Shown: piece after piece, positions 16,384 to 23,873 of the stretch
Layout of the letters: each line of letters begins with the position of its first letter
Numbering within the stretch: position 1 is the first letter of the stretch
DNA from: DATGPD01 sp041398565
GTDB lineage: Bacteria > Planctomycetota > UBA1135 > UBA2386
Length of the DNA: 64,000 bases
NCBI GenBank assembly: GCA_041398565.1
Contig: JAWKUN010000006.1
Coordinates: 709,443-773,442 of the forward strand
Reading direction: 5' to 3'
The notes under the pieces: generated by a model
Seen by the model: only the letters and a program-made list of their open reading frames with translations
Databases searched by the model: none
Told to the model about the DNA's origin: nothing
Translations under genes and position numbers: made by a program

Positions 16384-17577
16384 ATGCCCTCCCCGATCCT
16401 CGGCATCCTCGCCGGCATGGGACCGCGTTCGACCGCGCCGTTCGTCGACCTGGTGGTCACCGAGTGCCAGCGGCAGTACGGTGCGCGCGACGACATCGAC
16501 TTCCCGCGCATGATGATCTGCTCGCAGCCGGCACCGTTCCGTGCCGATCGCCCGGTCGATCACACGGCTCTCGAGAGTGCGATTCGCGCCGGCTTGCAGC
16601 AGCTGGAACAGGCCGGCGCGGCCTTCGTCGCCATCGCCTGCAACACGGCACACATCTACTACGAGTCACTGTGCCGCTCAGTGCGTATCCCAGTGCTGCA
16701 CATCGCCGAACTGGCGGTGGCGACGCTGCCGCAGACTTCGCGCCGCATCGCCGTGCTGGCGGCGCGTGCCACCACGGAGTCGGACATCTACCAATGTCGA
16801 CTGCGCCGGCACGGAGTCGCCGTGGTCGAGGTCGAGTGGCAGACAGCGATCGACGAACTGCTTACCGCGATTCGGGCTGGCGCCGACCCGGGCGAAGTCA
16901 CGCTACGCTGGCGGAGTCTGGTAGATGCTGCGCGCGCAGCGGGGGCCGACACGATCCTCGTCGCATGCCTCGACCTGAGCGCCCGGTTGGCGCACGCTCC
17001 GGTCGACGTAACTCTGGTCGATGCTGCGCAGGCGCTGGCGTGCGAGGCGGTGCGGCGCTGGCGTGGTCTCGCGGCTGCAGACTCCACCGAACGGGTGACG
17101 CCGAGCGCGGGCGTCGAGCAGCAGTGCGCGGCCCCGGACGTCCATCGCGGCGAGTTCACGATCTCGACCGATCCGGCGCGCCTCGATCTCGCCGCGGTGC
17201 ACGCCTTTCTCGCCAGCTCCTACTGGTCGACCGGCATCCCGGCCACCACCCTCGCGCGGGCGGCGGCGCAGTCGTTGAGCTTCGGACTGTTCCACCGGGA
17301 GCACCAGATCGGCTTCGCCCGCGTGGTGACCGACCGCGCCACGTTCGCTTACCTCTGCGACGTCTACGTCTTGGACCACTATCGCGGCAGAGGCCTGGGA
17401 ACGTGGCTGATGCAGACTGTCGTCGCTCACCCAGAGCTGCAAGGACTCCGCCGCTTCGTGCTGGTCACCCGCGACGCGCATGCCTTGTACACCAGGTTCG
17501 GATTCGAGCCGCTGGCCCGCGCCGAGGGCTTCATGGAGATCCACCGGCCCAACGTGTACGCGCACGCCACCTCCTGA
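16384..17577 (+). CDS. aspartate/glutamate racemase family domain fused to a GNAT acetyltransferase
   Basis: 397 residues. Residues 1-235 are an Asp/Glu racemase-type domain: G-I-L-A-G-M-G-P at the start, the first catalytic Cys in I-A-C-N-T-A-H, and a second Cys in V-A-C-L-D-L-S, where the family usually has G-C-T/P-E. Both cysteines needed for proton exchange are present. After a polar linker, residues about 255-397 are a GNAT domain (G-F-A-R-V-V, Y-L-C-D-V-Y-V, then the acetyl-CoA loop R-G-R-G-L-G-T-W-L and Y-x-R-F-G-F). The fusion suggests making a D-amino acid and acetylating it or a related substrate. Start at 16384 fits the racemase N-terminus. Confidence 0.85.
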   Translation: MPSPILGILAGMGPRSTAPFVDLVVTECQRQYGARDDIDFPRMMICSQPAPFRADRPVDHTALESAIRAGLQQLEQAGAAFVAIACNTAHIYYESLCRSVRIPVLHIAELAVATLPQTSRRIAVLAARATTESDIYQCRLRRHGVAVVEVEWQTAIDELLTAIRAGADPGEVTLRWRSLVDAARAAGADTILVACLDLSARLAHAPVDVTLVDAAQALACEAVRRWRGLAAADSTERVTPSAGVEQQCAAPDVHRGEFTISTDPARLDLAAVHAFLASSYWSTGIPATTLARAAAQSLSFGLFHREHQIGFARVVTDRATFAYLCDVYVLDHYRGRGLGTWLMQTVVAHPELQGLRRFVLVTRDAHALYTRFGFEPLARAEGFMEIHRPNVYAHATS

Positions 17578-17853
17578 TGCGAGCCGTCGAGTGGGTGGGT
17601 GCGAGAACAGCACGATTCGCTTGCGGTTCGGGGCGATCTCGGGGGGGGCCTGGTGGCCAGCGGCCGCGCGGTGTCCGGTAGTCGTGTGCAGGTGAGAAGG
17701 GCGAAGCCGCGCACGGACGCGTTCGATGTCCGTGCGTGGGTGAAGGGCGACGACGCAGCCCCAGCCGCCGTTTTTTCGTGAGACGCGAGTGTCGGCTTCG
17801 GGAACTACCCAAGCCCCCATGGCCATGGCAGATCTCCCGGACCGATACATCCC

Positions 17854-20340
17854 GTGACCCCCCTCTCTTCCCTACGCGCGTCTCTCCCCCTCGTCCTCAC
17901 GATGGCTGTCTGCGCGCCGCCATCGCGACTTGCAGGTCAGTGCGGCAACGCTTGGCGGCCGGGCTTCGGCATCCCGGGCACGAACGGCGACATCTACTGC
18001 ACGACGACATGGGATCCCGACGGTCCCGGCCCCGCGACGCCGGTGGTCGTGGTGGGCGGCAGGTTCGAGTACGCCGGCATCACCGAGGCGCAGGGAATCG
18101 CGACCTTCGATCCGCTGACAGGCAACTGGACGCCCCTGCCGGGGTTCTCGGTCGAGTTCGGGGCGGTGCGATCTCTGGCGGTCTTGCCCAACGGCGATCT
18201 GCTGGCGGGGGGTGACTACGGGGGTCCCGTCGCCCGCCTCGCTCGATGGACCGGCACGAGCTGGGTGCCCGTGGGATCGGGCCCGGCGAACAGTGTGCTC
18301 GCCATGATCGTCCTTCCCAACGGCGACCTGATCGCCGGTGGAGGCACTGGGACGCCGACGGGATTCGTGCAACGTTGGGATGGCTCCACGTGGACGTCGC
18401 TCGGCTCGGGTTTCGATCACCAAGTGTGGAGTCTGACTGCTCTGGCCAACGGCGACATCGTGGCCGGCGGCAGGTTCACGACGGCTGGCGGCGTCGCCGC
18501 GAGCCGCATCGCGCGCTGGGACGGCTCGACTTGGTCGCCCTATGGCGCCGGGACGAGCGGTTCCGTGTACGCCCTGGCAGCGCGGCCCAACGGCGACCTG
18601 GTTGCCGGCGGCCTGTTCACCACGGCCGGGGGCGTGCCCGCCGCCAGCATCGCGCGGTGGGACGGTTCGTCATGGTCGGCGCTCGGGGCCGGCTGCAATT
18701 CGACCGTCATCCAGGTGCAGAACCTGCCCAGCGGCGACCTGCTGGCTTGCGGCAGCTTCACGACCGCCGGAGGTCTCACGGTCAATGGTATTGCGCAATG
18801 GAACGGAACGACCTGGTCGCCAATGGGTCCCGGATTCGATGCCGCGGTCTACTCGGTCGCGTTGCTCGCGAACGGCGATTTCGTCGCCGGCGGCACGTTC
18901 ACGGGGATCGGTTCACCCGCTGTTGACAGCGCGTTGCGGATGGCCCGTTGGAGTGGCTCCTCCTGGTCTGCTCTCGGCTCGGGTATGAGCGGCCGCGTCG
19001 CCGCGATGGCGCCGCTCCCTGACGGCAACTACGTCGCTGGAGGCGAGTTCACGACGGCCGGAACAGGCCCGGCGCGCTTCGTCGCGCGTTGGACCGGCAC
19101 CGACTGGGTGGCTCTCGGCGACCCCGGGTTCCAATCGGTTCTGGCCATCACCACCCTGGCCAACGGCGACATCGTCGCCGGCGGTCTCGGAGGCACGAAC
19201 ATCGCACGATGGACCGGCTCGGCGTGGGCTTCGCTCGGCTCCGGTGTGAACGCCAGAGTCACGGCGCTCCTGCGTCTTCCCAACGACGACCTCATCGCGG
19301 GCGGATACTTCAACATGGCTGGCGGGATGTCCGCCAACTTCGTCGCCCGATGGGACGGCACGTCTTGGTCGCCGCTCGGTGCCGGACTCAACAACGGCAT
19401 CAACGCTGCGGTCACTGCACTGGCGCGCATGCCGAACGGCGACATCATCGCCGGCGGCAGCTTCCAGACCGCCGGCGGCGTGACCGCCACCAACATCGCG
19501 CGGTGGGATGGCGCCGCCTGGTCACCCCTCGGCACGGGCACGAGCGGATCGGTTCTGGCCCTGACCGTGCTACCGAACGGCGATCTCGTGGCCGGCGGCC
19601 CATTCAACACGGCCGGCGGTGTCACGGTCCGCAGCGTGGCGCGGTGGGATGGCACGAGCTGGTCGCCGTTCGGTTCGGGAGTCGGCGGCAGCATCCGCGC
19701 CCTTGTCGTGCTTCCAAGCGGCGATCTGCTGGCCGGCGGCCTGCTCAGTTCCATGTCGCAGGCTCTGTGGCGCTGGGACGGCAGTTCCTGGGCCGTGGTC
19801 CAACCGCTCATCGGACTCGTGGGCGCCGCCGTCGAAACCCTGATCGCGCTCGACAACGGTGACATCGTGGCGGGAGGCGAGATCTACGGCCCCGGGCACG
19901 CGCACGTGGCGCACCTCACGACGACGTGTCCCGCGACTGCGAGCGCATACGGGACAGGCTGCGCCGGGTCGGCCGGAACGCTGGCGCTGAGCGCCGAGGC
20001 GCTTCCCTGGGTTGGCGCCACGTTCCGCTCCCGATGCTCCGGAATGGCCGCGAACTCGATCGGGGTGAGCCTGCTGGGCCTGACGTCTCCGGGGGTGCCT
20101 CTGGCACTCCTTCATCCAGCTGGCGGGCCCGGCTGCGACCTGCTCGCGAGCCTCGACGTCACCTTGCCCTTGGCCCCGATCAACGGCGACATCCTCACCG
20201 AGTTGGCCATCCCTCCGGACCCGGTGTTCGTCGGCGCCGTGATCCGGCACCAGGTGCTGCAGGTGGAGTTGGATCAGAATCTCAACATCACGCTGCTCAC
20301 CAGCTCGAACGGGCTGACTCTCGTGTTCGGGTTGTTCTAG
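17854..20340 (+). CDS. secreted repeat protein, delta-60/kelch-like propellers
   Basis: 828 residues from a GTG, with a Sec signal peptide ending near L-A-G-Q. About 14 units of 40-45 residues follow, each of the form L-x-N-G-D-L/I-V/I-A-G-G-x-F-x-T-A-G-G-V-x-x-x-x-I-A-R-W-D-G-x-x-W-x-x-L-G-x-G. This is typical of delta-60-like beta-propeller proteins in planctomycetes. The end (Y-G-T-G-C-A-G-S-A-G and onward, about residues 700-828) is a separate C-terminal domain with several Cys that recurs in planctomycete secreted proteins. The repeats are nearly identical in DNA in places, so copy number may vary between strains. Confidence 0.85.
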   Translation: MTPLSSLRASLPLVLTMAVCAPPSRLAGQCGNAWRPGFGIPGTNGDIYCTTTWDPDGPGPATPVVVVGGRFEYAGITEAQGIATFDPLTGNWTPLPGFSVEFGAVRSLAVLPNGDLLAGGDYGGPVARLARWTGTSWVPVGSGPANSVLAMIVLPNGDLIAGGGTGTPTGFVQRWDGSTWTSLGSGFDHQVWSLTALANGDIVAGGRFTTAGGVAASRIARWDGSTWSPYGAGTSGSVYALAARPNGDLVAGGLFTTAGGVPAASIARWDGSSWSALGAGCNSTVIQVQNLPSGDLLACGSFTTAGGLTVNGIAQWNGTTWSPMGPGFDAAVYSVALLANGDFVAGGTFTGIGSPAVDSALRMARWSGSSWSALGSGMSGRVAAMAPLPDGNYVAGGEFTTAGTGPARFVARWTGTDWVALGDPGFQSVLAITTLANGDIVAGGLGGTNIARWTGSAWASLGSGVNARVTALLRLPNDDLIAGGYFNMAGGMSANFVARWDGTSWSPLGAGLNNGINAAVTALARMPNGDIIAGGSFQTAGGVTATNIARWDGAAWSPLGTGTSGSVLALTVLPNGDLVAGGPFNTAGGVTVRSVARWDGTSWSPFGSGVGGSIRALVVLPSGDLLAGGLLSSMSQALWRWDGSSWAVVQPLIGLVGAAVETLIALDNGDIVAGGEIYGPGHAHVAHLTTTCPATASAYGTGCAGSAGTLALSAEALPWVGATFRSRCSGMAANSIGVSLLGLTSPGVPLALLHPAGGPGCDLLASLDVTLPLAPINGDILTELAIPPDPVFVGAVIRHQVLQVELDQNLNITLLTSSNGLTLVFGLF

Positions 20341-20668
20341 AGGGCCGGCGGATCCGAGCACCAGGTGCGACCGTCAGAGGCGGCGGGTCAGCGAACGGGC
20401 AGGCAACCCGACTCGCTGCGCGTCCTGCCCGGCCGCGATGCAGTTCGTGGCTTGCGGCGTTGCGTCGAAGCGGCCCCGAGCAGCCGGCGCGCCGGGGGCT
20501 CGGCCTCAGTTCGTCGGCGCGACGATTCCCTCGATTCCCGAAACTCTCGGTATCGGCCGCGCGGCTCACGATCTCGGCGTGCGTTGCGCCCCTCACCTCA
20601 CGCGCGACCCCGCGACGACCTCCGTCGTGGTGCTGCCGCGAGGTAGAGTTCGTTCCACGACTCCGTTC
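20341..20668. other. 328-bp intergenic region
   Basis: No gene or repeat recognised. TAGAGT at 20644-20649, 19 bases before the GTG of the sigma-factor gene, is a possible -10 box. The frame upstream of 20669 is open but low in coding character. Confidence 0.45.
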
Positions 20669-23629
20669 GTGACCAAACGATCCGTTCAGACCTCCGGCGG
20701 CCCCGCCACCGACACCGCGACCGCTCAGTTCCTGCGCTATCGCGAGACGGGCGAACAGGCGCTCGTCGAGGCGGCCTTTCTCGCTTGTGCGCCGACGGTT
20801 CGTCGGGCTGCGCGTGTGTTGGCCTCTGGGCAAGGCGCCGACGACCTGGTGCAAGAGGTGTTCGTCGCCGCGCTGCGACGTTCCGCAACGTTCGACGCGC
20901 GTGCGCCCTTGCTCGACTGGCTCCTCGGTATCCTCCGCAACCTGTCCCGGCGGGACGTTCGTCGCATCGTCCGGTGGAAGCGAGCGCTCTCCGGCCGCCT
21001 CGAGCTCGGGAGGCCCGAAGCCACGGAGCCGGAGGAAGTGCTCGGGCGCGAGGAATGGATGGCGGCAGTTCGCGTCCGGATCGAAGGGCTGGCCGAACCG
21101 TATCGCTCAGTCGTGGCACGACATGTCCTGGACGGCCAGCGACCGATCGAGATCGCCCAGCGTCTCGATCGGCCGGCGAGCACGGTCCGCACGCAGCTGG
21201 AACGCGGGCTCCGCACCCTGCGCCAGCGGTTGCCCGCGCCACTCTTGGCCGGGCTGCTGGCAGTGCAAGCCGCGCGCGCCTCGACGTCGTCGGCTTGGAC
21301 CACGCTCGCGCGACGCCGCGTCGTCGGGCTGACCGCGTGCCTCGTCGGGGTCGGGCTCGCATGGGTGGCCTGGGGGGCGTTGCCGCCACCGGTCGCTGCC
21401 CCCGATGCGATTCCCCTCTCGCGTCGCGCCGACCCAGAGCCGACATCGCAATCGGTGCCGCGCGAACGCGAAGGAGCCGTTGCACGCGAGGACGTCCCAC
21501 CGGAGTCGTCTGCCGTGCGCGTGCGGCTGCACACACCCAACGGCATGGCCGCAGCGGGCGTGCAAGTCGTTCTCGACCCGACCTTCGAGCCCGGGCTCGC
21601 TGTGGTGCGCGCCCAGCATCGCTGGCGCGTGGCACGAACCGATGCGGAGGGCGAGGTCGCGTTCGTCGGCTTGCGACCAGGACGCATGGCGCTGCGCATC
21701 GATGACCAGGCGCCTCTGCACACCTTCGACATGGCCAGGGAGAGTCGGAGCTTCGACTTCGTCATTCAGCCCTTGGTGCGAGTGCGGGTGACCTGCCTGG
21801 ACGAGGACGACCGCCCGGTCGAGGCCGCCACTGTGTACTTGAGTTGCCGCGCCGGGAACGGGACCGGAGCCGGGTTCCCCGCCGGCCGCACGGACGCACA
21901 GGGCGCCACTACCGTGCCGGCATTCGCGCCCAAGGTGTTCCTGTGGGCCACGGCAACGGGCCACCAGGCCAGTCCGGTGTTCGGCCCGATCCGGAGCCAG
22001 GGCGAGGTCGCCGAATCGGCCGCGGCGTTGCGCATGCCGAGGAGCTCGCGACGATTGCGCGGCGTGGTCGTGGGTCTCGACCACGCACCCGCCGTCGGTG
22101 CGCTGGTCGCCGCCTGGAAGCCCAGCGACCCGCACCCGGTGCTGTACGCGAGCACCGGCGCCGGCGGCCGGTTCGCGATCGAGGGGCTGCCCGAGGGTCC
22201 GTGGCAGTTGGCCGCAGCGACGCGCGACTCGGCTTCGCCAGCACTGACGGTGGACTCCGACACCGGCGCGGTCACATTGCGGCTCGTTCCCGGCGCGACG
22301 GTCGAGGGTCACGTGGCGGCAGCAGCCCATTCCCCGCGATCCGATCTGCGAGTCGTCACCATGGGTCTCGAGAGCAACGTCTTCCCGGTCCATCCGTTCG
22401 AGTCTGCGACTGCCCGCGTCGAGGAAGACGGTGCGTTCCGGGTCAGGGGACTCCTTCCCGGCGTGCATCTCGTCGGACTGTTCGACCTGACCTCACAGGC
22501 GCCGATGGCCTCGCAACGCGTGGTCGCGGAGAACGGTGCCCTCGTGCGCGTCTCGTTCGCCTACGCGGCCGTCGAACCCTGGCGCGTGCAGGTGCTGGAC
22601 GGCCAGGGAAAGCCCATCGTGGGTTGTCACGTGGTTGTCCAGAGCGACTTGCAGCTTGTGCGAGCTAAGCATCGGCAGGAAGCCGACACCGATACCGAGG
22701 GCATGACGTACCTCCTGCGGAGGGACACGGCACCGCAAGTTCTGTTCGTCAACCTCCGTCGTGACGGTCTCGTCGGCGCATTCCCCGTCCTCGTACGCCG
22801 CGGCGTGCGCCCCGAACAACGCACGGTGGTCACCCTGCCCGAGGTCGGCGAACCGGGCAAGCTGCGTGGCACGTTGCCGACGAGCTTGCGACCGCTGGCA
22901 GTTCGCGACGGTCTCGTGCTGGAACGCGAGGGTCGTCTGCTCGAGCTGGCGGTCGACGGCGACGGTGGATTCGCGGCCACGGACCTTCCGGTCGGAACCT
23001 ATCGCTTGTCCCTCCGCGGCAACGAGGACACCCGTTCCTGGTTCTGCACCCTCGCGCACGTCGACATCGGCGCTCCGGCGCAGTTTCACGACCTCGGCGT
23101 CGTGCACGATCCCGGCGTCGGCAGCGCCAGCCTCGTGCTGCGTGAGTCCGCTGCAGTGCACCCGATCTTCGCCATCTTGCGCGAGGCCGGCGGCGAGCGC
23201 GTCGAGCAGATCTGGCTGACTCCTGGCCAATCACGCCACAGCACGCTCTTGGCCGGCGCCTACGTGCTGTCGTACGCGTCCGACACGGGGAATCGCGTCG
23301 ACCAGACGTTCCTGGTGCGCCCGGGCGCCGAGACCGAGGTGGTGCTCGCTCGTCGTGCCGGTCGTCCGTGCCGGCTCGAGGTGCACGCCACGGATGCTTG
23401 GCCAGAGGTCACACCGTTGCAGGCCACGGTATGCACGGAGTCCGACGCCGACGGGTGGGACTTCGTGGTGCAGATCGCCGCCGATCGCAGCACGTGGACG
23501 GCCGACATCGACCTGCGACCGGGTCGCTACCGCTTCCGTGCGCGCGCCCCGTGGGGGCCCGAGGCTGGTGGCCCGTTCGTGGTGCGCGAGGGCAGCGACG
23601 TCATCGTGCTCCCGTTCCAACTGCGTTGA
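20669..23629 (+). CDS. ECF sigma factor fused through a membrane span to carboxypeptidase-regulatory-like domains
   Basis: 986 residues from the GTG at 20669. Residues about 30-105 are sigma region 2 (G-A-D-D-L-V-Q-E-V-F, then W-L-L-G-I-L-R-N), and about 140-188 are region 4 (E-P-Y-R-S-V-V, I-E-I-A-Q-R-L, S-T-V-R-T-Q-L-E-R-G). A hydrophobic span follows at about 218-236. The remaining 700 residues are beta-sandwich repeats with T-D-A-x-G patterns like those in the 58-2970 protein. This predicts a membrane-bound promoter-specificity factor with an extracytoplasmic sensor. Such ECF fusions are known in planctomycetes; the trigger and regulon are unknown. No anti-sigma gene is adjacent. Confidence 0.85.
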   Translation: MTKRSVQTSGGPATDTATAQFLRYRETGEQALVEAAFLACAPTVRRAARVLASGQGADDLVQEVFVAALRRSATFDARAPLLDWLLGILRNLSRRDVRRIVRWKRALSGRLELGRPEATEPEEVLGREEWMAAVRVRIEGLAEPYRSVVARHVLDGQRPIEIAQRLDRPASTVRTQLERGLRTLRQRLPAPLLAGLLAVQAARASTSSAWTTLARRRVVGLTACLVGVGLAWVAWGALPPPVAAPDAIPLSRRADPEPTSQSVPREREGAVAREDVPPESSAVRVRLHTPNGMAAAGVQVVLDPTFEPGLAVVRAQHRWRVARTDAEGEVAFVGLRPGRMALRIDDQAPLHTFDMARESRSFDFVIQPLVRVRVTCLDEDDRPVEAATVYLSCRAGNGTGAGFPAGRTDAQGATTVPAFAPKVFLWATATGHQASPVFGPIRSQGEVAESAAALRMPRSSRRLRGVVVGLDHAPAVGALVAAWKPSDPHPVLYASTGAGGRFAIEGLPEGPWQLAAATRDSASPALTVDSDTGAVTLRLVPGATVEGHVAAAAHSPRSDLRVVTMGLESNVFPVHPFESATARVEEDGAFRVRGLLPGVHLVGLFDLTSQAPMASQRVVAENGALVRVSFAYAAVEPWRVQVLDGQGKPIVGCHVVVQSDLQLVRAKHRQEADTDTEGMTYLLRRDTAPQVLFVNLRRDGLVGAFPVLVRRGVRPEQRTVVTLPEVGEPGKLRGTLPTSLRPLAVRDGLVLEREGRLLELAVDGDGGFAATDLPVGTYRLSLRGNEDTRSWFCTLAHVDIGAPAQFHDLGVVHDPGVGSASLVLRESAAVHPIFAILREAGGERVEQIWLTPGQSRHSTLLAGAYVLSYASDTGNRVDQTFLVRPGAETEVVLARRAGRPCRLEVHATDAWPEVTPLQATVCTESDADGWDFVVQIAADRSTWTADIDLRPGRYRFRARAPWGPEAGGPFVVREGSDVIVLPFQLR

Positions 23630-23855
23630 AGCGGGCTCGACGGCGGTGCCCGTTCGCGCGGGCACGACGGGTGGGGCAAGCACGAGCGACACCGGCGCTC
23701 GACAAGGTTCGAGTCGATCGGGATTGCAGCCATCGACGCGGCTGCGGCGCGCAGGGAAACTCCGTCGAGGTTCGGCGCATGGCTCGCGGCGGGTGAAGTC
23801 GCAGGTGACCAGCGTCGACTCTCGACCCTTTCGGGCCGGAGATGCTGTCGCCGAT

Positions 23856-23861
23856 TAGACT
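23856..23861 (+). promoter_or_regulatory. possible -10 box (TAGACT)
   Basis: TAGACT lies 12 bases before the ATG of the VWA gene in otherwise very GC-rich DNA, followed by a CTGCGG discriminator. The same hexamer precedes the 44484 gene at similar distance. No good -35 box. Confidence 0.3.
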
Positions 23862-23873
23862 CTGCGGCAGCGC

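Noticed and set aside
17756..17775. Terminator at the GTTTTTTCGTG stretch after the racemase-GNAT gene.
   Set aside because: The T-run has no stable hairpin just before it.
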